DNA of 64,000 nucleotides from NCBI RefSeq assembly GCF_024198255.1, contig NZ_JAJVKW010000017.1, forward strand, positions 162,750-226,749. The letters are read 5' to 3'. Both the position numbers and the translations under genes were made by a program. Each line of letters starts with the position of its first letter. Position 1 is the stretch's first letter. Source of the stretch: Myxococcus guangdongensis. GTDB taxonomy: Bacteria; Myxococcota; Myxococcia; Myxococcales; Myxococcaceae. Positions 35,718 through 45,970 of this stretch are shown here, one piece after another. A model generated the notes under the pieces. The model saw only the letters and a list, made by a program, of their open reading frames with translations, was not told where the DNA came from and searched no databases.

Positions 35718-35764
35718 ACATGTGCCGGAAGTCACAGGGCGCCCGTGTGACTTCCCGCAGATGT
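35718..35764. promoter_or_regulatory. Large inverted repeat between divergent kinase and membrane-protein genes
   Basis: Two 18-base arms (35718-35735 and 35747-35764) match in 16 of 18 positions as an inverted repeat around an 11-base spacer. The inner nine bases of each arm (GGAAGTCAC / GTGACTTCC) are perfect. It lies 34 bp from the kinase start and 56 bp from the divergent start. It is a good candidate for the binding site of the neighbouring LuxR-type regulator. Confidence 0.6.
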
Positions 35765-35820
35765 GGGCCCCGGAGCGCTCCCGTACCTTGGCCTCGTCTC
35801 GCAGCACACGGGAGGCCCGC

Positions 35821-36528
35821 ATGTCTTTCTATGTCCTGGCTCGCACGCTCCACATCGCCGCCGGCGTCATCGGCTTCGCCGCGCTGTGGCTGCCCTTGGT
35901 GGCTCGCAAGGGCGGCTCGCTCCACAAACGCGTGGGCTGGGTCTACGTGGCGGCGATGGCCGTCGTGTCCATCACGGGCTTCCTCCTCTCGGGCTGGCGG
36001 TTCCTGCAGGGACCAGAAGTGCGCTCCGCGGCCCTGTTCTTCATCTACATCAGCGTCCTGAGCGGCACGTCCGCGTCCATGGGCGTGCGCGTGCTCCGCA
36101 CCCGCGCGAGGACGACAGCGAATCGCAATCCCTATGACCTCGGGATGTCGGCGCTGACGCTCGGGCTCGGACTGTTCACCGCGGCGTGGGGGCTCGCGGT
36201 GAGCATGCCGCTGCTCTGGGGCTTCTCGCTCGTGGGAATCATCCTGGGGGCATCGTCGCTGCGGTACTGGCTGCGCCCGCCCCAGACGCGCATGCACTGG
36301 TGGTTCCAACACATGGGCGCCATGGTGGGCTCGGGCATCGCGACGCTGACGGCGGTGCTCGTGGTCAACGCCCGTCACCTGGGCATCGACGGCATGCAGC
36401 TCGCGGTGTTCCTGGGGCCCACGGTGGTGGGAGTCACCGGGCTCAAGCTGTGGGAGCGATACTACCAGAAGAAGTTCGCGCCCAAGGCCCGCGCCACCAC
36501 CGTCGCCACGGCGCCGGCTACACCTTGA
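35821..36528 (+). CDS. Multi-pass membrane protein (DUF2306-like)
   Basis: A 235-residue protein with six to seven hydrophobic helices. Conserved-looking features include an N-terminal RTLHIAAGVIGF, KRVGWVYVAAM and RMHWWFQHMGAM; the His residues sit in helices, as in heme- or cofactor-binding membrane proteins. It resembles the DUF2306-type family, function unknown. The ATG at 35821 begins the first helix; an upstream extension has no such character. It is divergent from the kinase gene and likely the target of that two-component system. Its 3' end overlaps the convergent lipid-kinase gene by 11 bases. Confidence 0.75.
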   Translation: MSFYVLARTLHIAAGVIGFAALWLPLVARKGGSLHKRVGWVYVAAMAVVSITGFLLSGWRFLQGPEVRSAALFFIYISVLSGTSASMGVRVLRTRARTTANRNPYDLGMSALTLGLGLFTAAWGLAVSMPLLWGFSLVGIILGASSLRYWLRPPQTRMHWWFQHMGAMVGSGIATLTAVLVVNARHLGIDGMQLAVFLGPTVVGVTGLKLWERYYQKKFAPKARATTVATAPATP

Positions 36529-37441
36529 TGCGGATGGCGGCGGGCAGGAGCGTGAACGTCGCGGGCAGGCGGCCCGGCGTCTCTCCATCGACGTCGAGGA
36601 ACACCTCCTGCTCGTCGACGGGCTCGGCGTGCACCGACTGGCAGCGCAGCCGACGCGTGCCCTTCCAGGTGACGTGGGAGCCGTTGTAGACGCCCTTCGA
36701 CTTGAGCAGGAAGTCGCTCAGGCCGTAGCCGGACCAGATGGTGATGTCGAAGGCGCCATCGTGGGTGATGGCATCGGGCGCGACGAACATGCCGCTGCCG
36801 AAGTAGCGGCCATTGGCCACGGCCACGGCGGTGACATCGAGCGTCTCCGCGGGCCCGCCGTCCGTGGACACCTTCACCTTGCGCTCGGTGTACTTCACCA
36901 GCCCCTTCAGCGTGCCCCAGACGAAGCTGAAGTTGCCGCCGAGCGCCTTGCTGCCGCTGTTCACTTCGCGGGCCACCACCGCGCTGACGCCGAACGAGGC
37001 GATGTTCGCGAAGTAGCGCGTCGCGGGCTTGCCGTCGTTGTCGATGAAGTCGAGCCGGCCCACGTCGAACGGCTCCGTGGTGTCGGTGCGCAGGCGCTCC
37101 AGGGAGGACTCGAGGTCCAGGCCCCAGCCGAAGGTGCGACGGAAGTCGCCGCCAGTGCCACGGGGGATGAGACCGAGGGCGGCGTTCGGGTTGATGGCCT
37201 TGCCATCACGGAAGAAGCCGTTCGTCACTTCGTTGAGCGTGCCGTCACCGCCCACGGCGACGATGCACTCGTAGCCCTGGTCGAGGGCCTCGCGGGTGAT
37301 GCGCGCGGCGTCCATCCCGCCCTGGGTGAAGCCATGCCCGAAGTCGCCGAGCACCCTTCCCACCTGCGCGGCAATCTCCACCCAGCGCTTTCCCGTCTGA
37401 CCATTCGCGCTGCGCGGGTTGACCACGAGGAACGTCTTCAT
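36518..37441 (-). CDS. Diacylglycerol/lipid kinase family protein
   Basis: A 307-residue protein of the DAGK catalytic family (YegS/DgkB/BmrU-like). It has FLVVNPRSANGQTGK, the nucleotide-binding VAVGGDGTLNEVTNG and LGLIPRGTGGDFRRTF. The C-terminal beta domain includes FVAPDAITHDGAFDI. It should phosphorylate a lipid such as diacylglycerol or a related alcohol. The ATG at 37441 has GAGGGG 9 bases upstream; a GTG two codons earlier has poor spacing. Confidence 0.92.
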   Translation of the reverse strand: MKTFLVVNPRSANGQTGKRWVEIAAQVGRVLGDFGHGFTQGGMDAARITREALDQGYECIVAVGGDGTLNEVTNGFFRDGKAINPNAALGLIPRGTGGDFRRTFGWGLDLESSLERLRTDTTEPFDVGRLDFIDNDGKPATRYFANIASFGVSAVVAREVNSGSKALGGNFSFVWGTLKGLVKYTERKVKVSTDGGPAETLDVTAVAVANGRYFGSGMFVAPDAITHDGAFDITIWSGYGLSDFLLKSKGVYNGSHVTWKGTRRLRCQSVHAEPVDEQEVFLDVDGETPGRLPATFTLLPAAIRIKV

Positions 37442-37596
37442 CGGCACCTACCCCTCCCTGTAACGCCCCTGTTTACGCGGTTGTTGCGCCAACCTCCACT
37501 TCGCGGCACCCCGCCCCGGGGCATCCAGGTCCCCGCGACCCCGCCCCCCGCTGACGCAGCGCACAGGCCCCGGCCGTTTGAGGCACGACCAGGCCG

Positions 37597-38127
37597 TCAC
37601 CCCTCGGCGACGCCCACCTCCCGGGCGGATGACACATTCCAGTCGGAGGGCAGGTCCGCGTCGCAGAAGGCGCAGACGAACCACCCCTCCTTCACCAGGG
37701 TGACTTCACCGCACGCAAGGCAGCGCCGGAAGGCCATCGCCACGGAGAAGCCCGAGGGCGAGTGGAGCCCCAGGAGCGCCAGGGACCGGGCCACCGCGGC
37801 CCAGCACGTGACATCCGGGCAGTAACCGGTGGACAGGTTCGAGACCTCGGCGACAGCAGGCGGCCCTCCGTTCAGCCGAAAACGAATCTCTCCAGCCGCG
37901 AGCACCTCCTCGCCATCCGCGCATGCGACGTGTTCGGAGCGGCGCGGAGCCAGGCGCAGGCGTCCGCGCAGGTCGACGACGTAGGTCGCTCCTTCATCGA
38001 AGGCTTCGGGGTGGACGGAGAGCCAGGAGCAGAGCTCCGACAAAGACGTCACGGGTGTCCCAGGAGTCCCGAGCGAGCGCTGCCGTATCTCCCGGGACCC
38101 CACATAGCTGTAGGCAAGGAATCGCAT
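37597..38127 (-). CDS. Hypothetical protein with C-terminal zinc ribbon
   Basis: About 176 residues. The first 120 residues have no known motif. The end carries CLACGEVTLVKEGWFVCAFC, a four-cysteine zinc ribbon, in a context that also resembles defence-neutral housekeeping proteins of unknown function. The start could be ATG at 38127 or GTG at 38157; neither has a clear ribosome site. It is flanked by same-strand genes 73 bp before and about 150 bp after. Confidence 0.62.
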   Translation of the reverse strand: MRFLAYSYVGSREIRQRSLGTPGTPVTSLSELCSWLSVHPEAFDEGATYVVDLRGRLRLAPRRSEHVACADGEEVLAAGEIRFRLNGGPPAVAEVSNLSTGYCPDVTCWAAVARSLALLGLHSPSGFSVAMAFRRCLACGEVTLVKEGWFVCAFCDADLPSDWNVSSAREVGVAEG

Positions 38128-38230
38128 GCGCCGAGGACGGACCAGGGTGGGGCTCACGGACAGGCCGCACCATACAAAGGCCGTGCGATGTCCCGCCCCT
38201 CTCTCATCGCATCGGCAGGACTGCCCCCAG

Positions 38231-38890
38231 CTACGGCCAAGGCACTCGCACGGCGGGATACTTGAGGCAGCGAGGGTGCTTGGGAATCGTCGTTCCCTTC
38301 ACGTAGCCAAGACAGAAGACGGGCTTGCCGGTGGCGCGGAGCATCGCCTCGACAGCCTGGCAGCGAGCCTTGTCGAGGCTCACGGCGGGCTTGCCCCAGC
38401 AGCATAAGAACGCATCCGCGTTGGCGGCCATGGCCTTCAGGAACCGGTCCGTGTGGCGATCCCACAGAACGAGCCCTGGCCCTCGAAGCATGGCGGGATT
38501 CTTGTCGCAATAGGAGAAGACGTTGGCCATGAGCAGCCGGGTGAATCCCCACTGCCGGGCGACATTGACCAACTTCGACACCGTCTTGTCCGAGGCGAAC
38601 CGCGTCGCTGTCGACGGGTTGCAGCCACAAGCCATCAGGACACGCTCCTGCCCAGCGATGGTCGGCATGAGGATGTAGTCGAGATAGTAGCGATGGAGTC
38701 CGTTCCGCCGATGGGGTGCGAAACAGTCCCGCGTCGCCAGCACCTTCACCTTGCTCGCCTTGAACATGAACGAACGACGACCTCGTGGCGATTCGAGAAG
38801 GGACATGGGGTGGGCGCTCCCGAAGACAGCGGTGTCTTCAAAGATAAACATCGCGCCAGGGGTTCTCCACCCCACCTCCGCTTTCCACAT
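38231..38890 (-). CDS. DUF1643 domain protein coupled to phzF
   Basis: A 219-residue protein. The central part, RYYLDYILMP...VLMACGCNPSTATRFASDKTVSKLVNVARQWGFTRLLMANVF, fits DUF1643 (the NPSTA and D-x-T features, then GF...NVF); AFLCCWG follows. DUF1643 proteins occur in phages, islands and regulatory neighbourhoods and have no proven activity. ATG at 38890 overlaps the phzF stop (TGATG), so it is translationally coupled. An internal ATG at 38851 (MFIFEDT) is an alternative start. Confidence 0.75.
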   Translation of the reverse strand: MWKAEVGWRTPGAMFIFEDTAVFGSAHPMSLLESPRGRRSFMFKASKVKVLATRDCFAPHRRNGLHRYYLDYILMPTIAGQERVLMACGCNPSTATRFASDKTVSKLVNVARQWGFTRLLMANVFSYCDKNPAMLRGPGLVLWDRHTDRFLKAMAANADAFLCCWGKPAVSLDKARCQAVEAMLRATGKPVFCLGYVKGTTIPKHPRCLKYPAVRVPWP

Positions 38891-39777
38891 CAAATGCGCA
38901 AAGAGCCTTCGAGCACCGTCACGGCGACACCACCGATGCGCACCTGCTCGGGCTGCCCCGCGCGTCCGGTGACCTCGACCTCGATGCGGCCGGGCTTGCC
39001 AATGGCATCTCCCTGCTCGATACGGGCCCGGACCGTGCCTCCCGCGGCCGGCAGCTCCAGCACGCCGTGCATCGCCAGATACATCCCGAGCGGCCCACCC
39101 GCCGCCCCTGTTACCGGGTCCTCCGCGATGCCGACTCCCGGCGCGAAGTAACGCGAGTGCGCCACACTCCCCGCCTCACGCGTGTCGCGAGTGAAGACAT
39201 ACACACCCGTCATCCCATGGGGACGGAGCAGTTCGGCCAGTGGGCCCGAGCGCGGGGCCAGCGCCCACACGTCCTCCCGTCGACGCATTGGCACCATCAG
39301 TCGATGTCCGTTGCGGAGCACCGGCAGCGACGTGTCGACCATGTCCACCGTCCCGCCCACGAGCGCCAGCGCCTGTGCCAACGACACCGGCGACTCCGCC
39401 CAGGGACGCTTGGGCGTCTGAATCCACGCCCGGCTCCCACTCACCTCCGTGGCCTCGAGTTCCACGTCGAGCACGCCCGCTCCGCACTCCAGCCGCGTCG
39501 TCCCCGAGCGCGGCAACAGCGCTCGCTCGGTCAGCAGGTGGAACGTCGCCACCGTGGCATGCCCGCAGAACTCAATCTCATCCGTGGGCGTGAAGTACCG
39601 CAGCTTCACCCCCTCCGCCCCTGGCCCCGTCAGCACGAAGGCCGTCTCCGACGCCCCCACCGCCGCGGCGATGCGCTGCATCGCGTCCACTCCCAGCCCC
39701 GCCGCATCCAGGACCACTCCCGCGCGGTTGCCGGCTCCCGGCGTCCGCGTGAAGGCATCGACAATGCTCACCTGCAT
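38890..39777 (-). CDS. PhzF-family isomerase/epimerase-like protein
   Basis: A 295-residue protein. It opens with VSIVDAFTRTPGAGNRAGVVLDA and has the catalytic Glu in ASETAFVL. EFCGHATVATFHLL comes next, and the second lobe contains YFAPGVGIAEDPVTGAAGGPLGMYL. PhzF isomerises a dihydro-anthranilate intermediate in phenazine synthesis; most relatives outside phenazine clusters have unknown substrates, and no phenazine genes are here. ATG at 39777 (MQVSIVDAF) is used because it begins the conserved fold. It is divergent from a MocR regulator that probably controls it. Confidence 0.9.
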   Translation of the reverse strand: MQVSIVDAFTRTPGAGNRAGVVLDAAGLGVDAMQRIAAAVGASETAFVLTGPGAEGVKLRYFTPTDEIEFCGHATVATFHLLTERALLPRSGTTRLECGAGVLDVELEATEVSGSRAWIQTPKRPWAESPVSLAQALALVGGTVDMVDTSLPVLRNGHRLMVPMRRREDVWALAPRSGPLAELLRPHGMTGVYVFTRDTREAGSVAHSRYFAPGVGIAEDPVTGAAGGPLGMYLAMHGVLELPAAGGTVRARIEQGDAIGKPGRIEVEVTGRAGQPEQVRIGGVAVTVLEGSLRI

Positions 39778-39817
39778 GGTGTGCTCCTCCGCTGGCCACC
39801 TCGCTCGGTGGCCGTGG

Positions 39818-39908
39818 ATTGTACCGAAACAATCGACTTCGAAAATCGACACAATCGATGCATTGCGCGAAGCCGCCCGTCAACCGTATGAATTGTCACC
39901 ATGACAAT
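39818..39908. promoter_or_regulatory. Operator/promoter region between phzF and the MocR gene
   Basis: A locally AT-rich stretch with several related sites. ATTGT-N6-ACAAT lies at 39818-39833 and includes a TACAAT -10-like box on the minus strand for phzF. AATCGA occurs at 39831, 39844 and 39853. A perfect palindrome ATTGTCA-CCA-TGACAAT lies at 39892-39908. TATGAA (39887-39892), 18 bases after TTGCGC, could be the MocR -10 box, putting the transcript start at about its ATG. These are typical operator features for a MocR/GntR autoregulator. Confidence 0.6.
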
Positions 39909-41307
39909 CTGGACGCCCAGCCTCCGCGACCGGGAGGGTCCGCTGTACCGGGTCATCGCGGATGCGCTCGGCGCGGACATCGAGGAGGGCCGCCTCGCGC
40001 CGGGAACACGCCTGCCTACTCATCGGGAGCTCGCTGAGAAGGTCGGCGTGACCGTGGGCACGGTGACCCGCGCCTACTCCGAGGCGGAGCGGCGAGGCCT
40101 CATCGGCGGTGAAGTGGGCCGAGGCACCTTCGTCCGCCACCGCGACACACCCCGCCACCTGCCCTCCCCCACACCCAACGAAGGGGATGACGGCCTGGTG
40201 GAGCTCGGCCTCAACTGGCCCGCCACGCCACCCGGCGACGCGGCCGGCGCAGCGTTCCTGAAGACACTGGAGGGATTGCAACGCTCGCCCCGTGTCGCGG
40301 AGCTGCTCGAGTACGCCCCGCACCTGGGCCACCTCGCGCACCGCGAGGCCGGCGCCGAGTGGATGTCCCGCTTTGGCCTCGACGTGTCCCCCGCGCGCAT
40401 CATGGTGTGCTCCGGTGGCCAGCACGCGATGGAGGTGGCCCTCAACGTCCTCACGCGCCCGGGCGACACGGTGCTCTGCGAGGCCCTCACCTACCCAGGG
40501 CTCAAGGTGCTCGCAAGCCGGCTCCACCTGCGCTTGCAGGGCGTGGCCATGGATGCGCAGGGGCTCCTGCCCGAAGCCCTGGAGGCCGCGTGCCGAGGCG
40601 GCGCGAAGGTCCTCTTCTGTCTGCCCAATCTCCAGAACCCCACCGGCGCCATCATGTCCGAGGAGCGCCGCCGCCGCATCGCCACCGTGGCCCGCAAGCA
40701 CGAGCTCTCCGTCATCGAGGACGACGCCTACGGACTGCTCCTCGACAAGCGCCCACCACCGCTCTGCGCACTGTTGCCCGAGTCCGGCTGGTTCATCGCG
40801 GGCGTCTCCAAGCTGCTCGCCCCGGGGCTGCGCATCGGCTACCTCGCGGCGCCCGAGGGCCCTGGCACGGAGCGCCTCGCGGAAGAGGCAGCGCTCGCCT
40901 CACGCATGACACCGGCGCTCACGGCCGACATCGCCGCGCGCTGGATACGCGATGGCACCGCGGACGAGCTCGTCACCCGCCGTCGACGCGAGGCCCGTGA
41001 GCGACTGGAGCTGGCGAAGGAAGTCCTCGGAGACAGGCTGCGGAAAACACCCGCAAACCACGTCACCTACCACCTGTGGCTCGAGCTGCCCGGCGGCTTC
41101 CGAGCGGAGCCATTCACGTCCCAGGCCCGGCGGCGCGGCGTCTCCGTGACACCCGCGGAGGTCTTCAGCGTGGGACCCGCCACCGCGCCGGCGGCGGTGC
41201 GCGTGTGCCTGGGAGCACCGCGCACCCGCGCCGCGCTGGAGAAGGGCCTCCAGCGCCTGAAAGACACGTTGGAGGGAGGACCAGAACCCCTCGCCTCCAT
41301 CGTCTGA
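39901..41307 (+). CDS. MocR-family (GntR/aminotransferase) transcriptional regulator
   Basis: A 468-residue fusion. The N-terminal winged helix of GntR type (residues 10-80: LAPGTRLPTHRELAEKVGVTVGTVTRAYSEAERRGLI) is joined to a class I aminotransferase domain (about 110-460). The latter has the PLP lysine in VSKLLAPGLRIGYL and PNLQNPTGA. MocR proteins sense PLP or amino compounds and control a neighbouring gene, here probably phzF-DUF1643. The ATG at 39901 lies inside a perfect palindrome, and no ribosome site precedes it, so a leaderless mRNA is likely. Confidence 0.92.
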   Translation: MTIWTPSLRDREGPLYRVIADALGADIEEGRLAPGTRLPTHRELAEKVGVTVGTVTRAYSEAERRGLIGGEVGRGTFVRHRDTPRHLPSPTPNEGDDGLVELGLNWPATPPGDAAGAAFLKTLEGLQRSPRVAELLEYAPHLGHLAHREAGAEWMSRFGLDVSPARIMVCSGGQHAMEVALNVLTRPGDTVLCEALTYPGLKVLASRLHLRLQGVAMDAQGLLPEALEAACRGGAKVLFCLPNLQNPTGAIMSEERRRRIATVARKHELSVIEDDAYGLLLDKRPPPLCALLPESGWFIAGVSKLLAPGLRIGYLAAPEGPGTERLAEEAALASRMTPALTADIAARWIRDGTADELVTRRRREARERLELAKEVLGDRLRKTPANHVTYHLWLELPGGFRAEPFTSQARRRGVSVTPAEVFSVGPATAPAAVRVCLGAPRTRAALEKGLQRLKDTLEGGPEPLASIV

Positions 41308-41310
41308 CGA

Positions 41311-43128
<1,818 letters not shown>

Positions 43129-43459
43129 AAAGACCGCCTGCGCTGTGCGTAGAGGGAAAAGGCGCGGCACCATAAAGAGCGTGGAAACGACGCGTCAAGG
43201 AGTCCGCGCCGGCCTGACAGCTCCCAGACGGTCGCCGCCTGACGTGGGTTCCTGACCGGCCCCGGAGGGCCTCCCGCCGCGCCCGCCTGTCGCCGCCATG
43301 CCTCCAGAACCCCACGGGCCCCACGTCCTCGTCCCCAGGCCCGGGATGCTCGGCCCCCTGCCCTGTCCGGACGCGCGCCCACACCCCGCGTCTCCCTCAC
43401 GCGCCGCGGACGCCTGGAGGGGAATACACGTTCCGCCCGGACCGGAGTAAAACGGCCCC
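43129..43459. other. 331-bp spacer between divergent aspS and the protease-like lipoprotein gene
   Basis: Contains the aspS promoter near 43170-43198. The remainder (about 43200-43440) is very GC-rich, with short C-rich runs; no conserved RNA, repeat or convincing small gene is visible. Just before the plus-strand gene the sequence GGAGTAAAACGGCCCC supplies a weak ribosome site. Confidence 0.5.
43170..43198 (-). promoter_or_regulatory. Sigma-70-type promoter for aspS
   Basis: Minus-strand TTGACG (43193-43198) followed after 16 bases by TTTATG (43171-43176), or after 17 by TTATGG. Transcription would begin near 43163, about 35 bases before the aspS ATG. The match is good at -35 and moderate at -10. 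Confidence 0.5.
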
Positions 43460-44749
43460 ATGCTCCGAACAGTCATCGCCACCACCGCCGTGCTCGGCCT
43501 GGCCGCCGGCTGTGCGCCCGACCCCAGCGCGCCCATCAAGATTCGCGCCCTGGTGCTCTCCAGCAACGGGCAGTACATCCCCGAGGAGGTCGAGCTCAAG
43601 ACGGTCTCCGACATCGTCGGCCTCAGCGGCAGCGTGGCCGACCTGCGCGGCGGCGCACGCATCGTCTTCGACGCCAACGACCCGGACCTCAACCGCGCCA
43701 CCACGCCCGAGGCCTTCGCCAACGCCCTGCTCAAGGGCGAGGGCCGCGACGTCACCGCCAGCTACATCACCCAGGACGACGTGCTGTGGCCAGCGGACTT
43801 CCACACCTGGAACATGGTGACGACGTATTACAACCTCGAGCGCTCGTTCGATTACTTCCGCGAGGTCACCAACATCCCCGTGGCGGACTTCAAGAAGCCC
43901 GTCGCGACGTACTACTTCCCCGAGTTCGTCATCACCTCGGTGGACAATGATCCGCTCAAGGACAACGCGCTCTACTTCTCCGCGATGGAGTCCTTCCTCG
44001 TGCTGCCGTTCGACAAGCTGCAGCGCGCGCCGCTCGCCATCAACGCGGGCGTCATCACCCACGAGTACGCGCACCGCGTCTTCAACCTGAAGGCCTACGG
44101 CGGCAACCCCTTCCCGGAGGCGCTCTCCGTCTGGTCCAGCGCCGGCGGCCCGAGCCCCGGCGCCAACATCCTCAAGTCCTTCGACGAGGGCCTGGCGGAC
44201 CTGCACGCCTACGGCGCCACCTGCCGCTCCAAGAACGGCTGCAACACGCGCTTCCTCACCACGTCCTTCCACGGCCCGGACTTCGGCCGCATCCCCGAGG
44301 ACCGGGACCTGGCCAAGGCGGACCGCTGCATCGACCAGAACCTGCGCGACTCCCTGCGCGGCGCCAGCCTGGACCAGTTCAGCGGCAACGAGTACCGGGT
44401 GGGCACCATCTTCGCGAGCGCCCTGTACCAGGCCGGCCAGTCCACCGGGCAGATGGACATCCTGCTGCGCTCCATCGTCACCGCCTACAACGACGAGTCG
44501 CTGGCCACGCCCGGCCTGCTCCAGCTCACCCGCCAGTACCTCTCCAACCAGACCAACTTCACGCTCGCGGTGGCCGCCGGCGCCATCATCACCCACGTCA
44601 CGGACCTGCGCCTGAAGGAGGCCGTCTGCAACGAGCTGATGGACCACCTGCAGATTCCCCGGGATCTGCTCGTGGGCACCACCAACCCCAACCTCTGCCC
44701 GCCCAGCGCCGCTGGCGGAACCACCTGCCCCCGCCTGAGCGACGACTGA
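43460..44749 (+). CDS. Gluzincin-like metalloprotease lipoprotein
   Basis: A 429-residue lipoprotein with lipobox L-A-A-G-C (Cys18). The middle contains INAGVITHEYAHRVFNL, a classic HExxH zinc site near residue 203, and about 38 residues later SFDEGLADLHAYG, where the Glu could be the third zinc ligand as in M4/M36-type gluzincins. Six to eight Cys residues (CRSKNGC and others) suggest disulfides. It is predicted to be an outer-membrane-anchored zinc protease, family uncertain. Its stop overlaps the next start (TGATG), coupling it to a beta-barrel-like protein. Confidence 0.78.
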   Translation: MLRTVIATTAVLGLAAGCAPDPSAPIKIRALVLSSNGQYIPEEVELKTVSDIVGLSGSVADLRGGARIVFDANDPDLNRATTPEAFANALLKGEGRDVTASYITQDDVLWPADFHTWNMVTTYYNLERSFDYFREVTNIPVADFKKPVATYYFPEFVITSVDNDPLKDNALYFSAMESFLVLPFDKLQRAPLAINAGVITHEYAHRVFNLKAYGGNPFPEALSVWSSAGGPSPGANILKSFDEGLADLHAYGATCRSKNGCNTRFLTTSFHGPDFGRIPEDRDLAKADRCIDQNLRDSLRGASLDQFSGNEYRVGTIFASALYQAGQSTGQMDILLRSIVTAYNDESLATPGLLQLTRQYLSNQTNFTLAVAAGAIITHVTDLRLKEAVCNELMDHLQIPRDLLVGTTNPNLCPPSAAGGTTCPRLSDD

Positions 44750-45531
44750 TGAAGACCGCCACCGTGAAGACCTGGCTGAAGCGCTGCCTGTTGGGCGGCC
44801 TGCTCGTCGCGCCCGCCGCCCACGCGCAGACCGACGATGACCCCTACGCCTACCCGGAGGACGAGCCGGGCCCCACCCAGGAGCAGCTCGACGAGGAGGA
44901 GGCCTACGAGCGCCGCCGCCGCAACGCGGACCAGGTCCAGGAGTTCCGCGACATCGCCGAGCAGGAGGGTGAAGAGGGCGACTTCAAGCGGCTCGCCGGC
45001 ACCGACGACCCGAACAAGGGCTTCGCCGCGGAGCTCATCGCCGGCGCCCTGCTGCTCGACTCCTCACGCGGCCGCTTCGCCGAGCCCCTGTTCGGCATGG
45101 GCATCCGCGCCACGTGGGAGTACGGCCGCATCCTCGACATCGAGCCCTTGCGCGAGGCCCTCTGGGCCGACCTGCGCTGGACGTTCGCCCGACAGACCGA
45201 CGGTACCGACTTCCTGAAGGCCGGCTTCAGCCAGCACTACTTCACCATCGCCCCCGCCTACGAGCTGAAGTTCGGCAAGTCGGACTTCGGCGTCTTCGGC
45301 CAGGTGGGCGGCGGCATCGGCTACCAGTCCACCTTCGTCGACATCGACAGCGCCAAGACGAACGTGAGCGGAATCAAGCCCGTCTTCCAGTACGGCGTGG
45401 GCCTGCGCGGCCGTCCCCGCGTGTTCGGAGACAGCAACATGAGGCTGTCCTTCCGCGTGGAGGCCCTGGGCTTCCGCCGGGGCTACCTCAACGACTTCTT
45501 CCTGGGCGGCAGCGCCGGCGTCGCCTTCTAA
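44749..45531 (+). CDS. Predicted outer-membrane barrel protein coupled to the protease-like lipoprotein
   Basis: A 260-residue protein with a signal peptide (cut near APAAHA-Q). An acidic, Tyr-rich segment follows (residues about 28-80, DEEEAYERRRR). The region of about 170 residues after it has alternating hydrophobic strands (LFGMGIRATWEYGRIL, FGVFGQVGGGIGYQS, LSFRVEALGFRRGYL) and ends in aromatic Phe (SAGVAF), all typical of a small outer-membrane barrel. No family name is certain. Two hairpins follow the stop. Confidence 0.75.
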   Translation: MKTATVKTWLKRCLLGGLLVAPAAHAQTDDDPYAYPEDEPGPTQEQLDEEEAYERRRRNADQVQEFRDIAEQEGEEGDFKRLAGTDDPNKGFAAELIAGALLLDSSRGRFAEPLFGMGIRATWEYGRILDIEPLREALWADLRWTFARQTDGTDFLKAGFSQHYFTIAPAYELKFGKSDFGVFGQVGGGIGYQSTFVDIDSAKTNVSGIKPVFQYGVGLRGRPRVFGDSNMRLSFRVEALGFRRGYLNDFFLGGSAGVAF

Positions 45532-45542
45532 AGAACACTTCC

Positions 45543-45591
45543 CGGCCGCGCTCGCTCCACCGCGGGCGCGGCCGAGTGGAAGTTTTTCCAC
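45543..45591 (+). terminator. Double hairpin terminator after the barrel gene
   Basis: First stem CGGCCGCGC / GCGCGGCCG (nine perfect pairs, 14-base loop), then a second small stem GTGGAA-GTTT-TTCCAC carrying a run of five T. It lies 11 bp after the stop. The stable GC stem followed by T residues suits intrinsic termination. Confidence 0.65.
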
Positions 45592-45717
45592 CTCCAAGCC
45601 TCCGTGCGTTCCCCCGTCCCTCGGCATTCCGGGGAGTTGGGGGTTGGCATATGCCCTGCTTGTGTCCACCGTCGGGTGTGGGCGTGAGGCCCTCAGGGCG
45701 GCGCGGGGAGGCGAGGC

Positions 45718-45957
45718 ATGACAGGCGTGCAGGGACAGACGCAGGGCCAGGGCAAGCACTGGGATCCGGTGTGCGGCAAGCAACTGGAGACACCGGAGGG
45801 CCAGCCCTCCTCGGAGTACAAGAAGCGCCGGTACTTCTTCTGCTCGGAGCGGTGTCGCCACACCTTCGAGCGTCAGGCGGAGCGCTTCCGTCTCAACGAG
45901 CTGGCTCGCGTGGGCGCGCTGATGACGCCCGGCCGGGTGCGCTGGGGACTCGCCTGA
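45718..45957 (+). CDS. YHS-domain small protein
   Basis: A 79-residue protein containing DPVCGKQLETP and YFFCSERCRHTFERQAERF, the YHS domain (Tyr-His-Ser type, here with Cys residues that can bind a metal such as copper). Small YHS proteins accompany metal ATPases or oxygenases, but none is adjacent here. The ATG has GGGGAGGC upstream. It is monocistronic and ends at a shared hairpin before recJ. Confidence 0.85.
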   Translation: MTGVQGQTQGQGKHWDPVCGKQLETPEGQPSSEYKKRRYFFCSERCRHTFERQAERFRLNELARVGALMTPGRVRWGLA

Positions 45958-45970
45958 GGTGACGCCGGCA

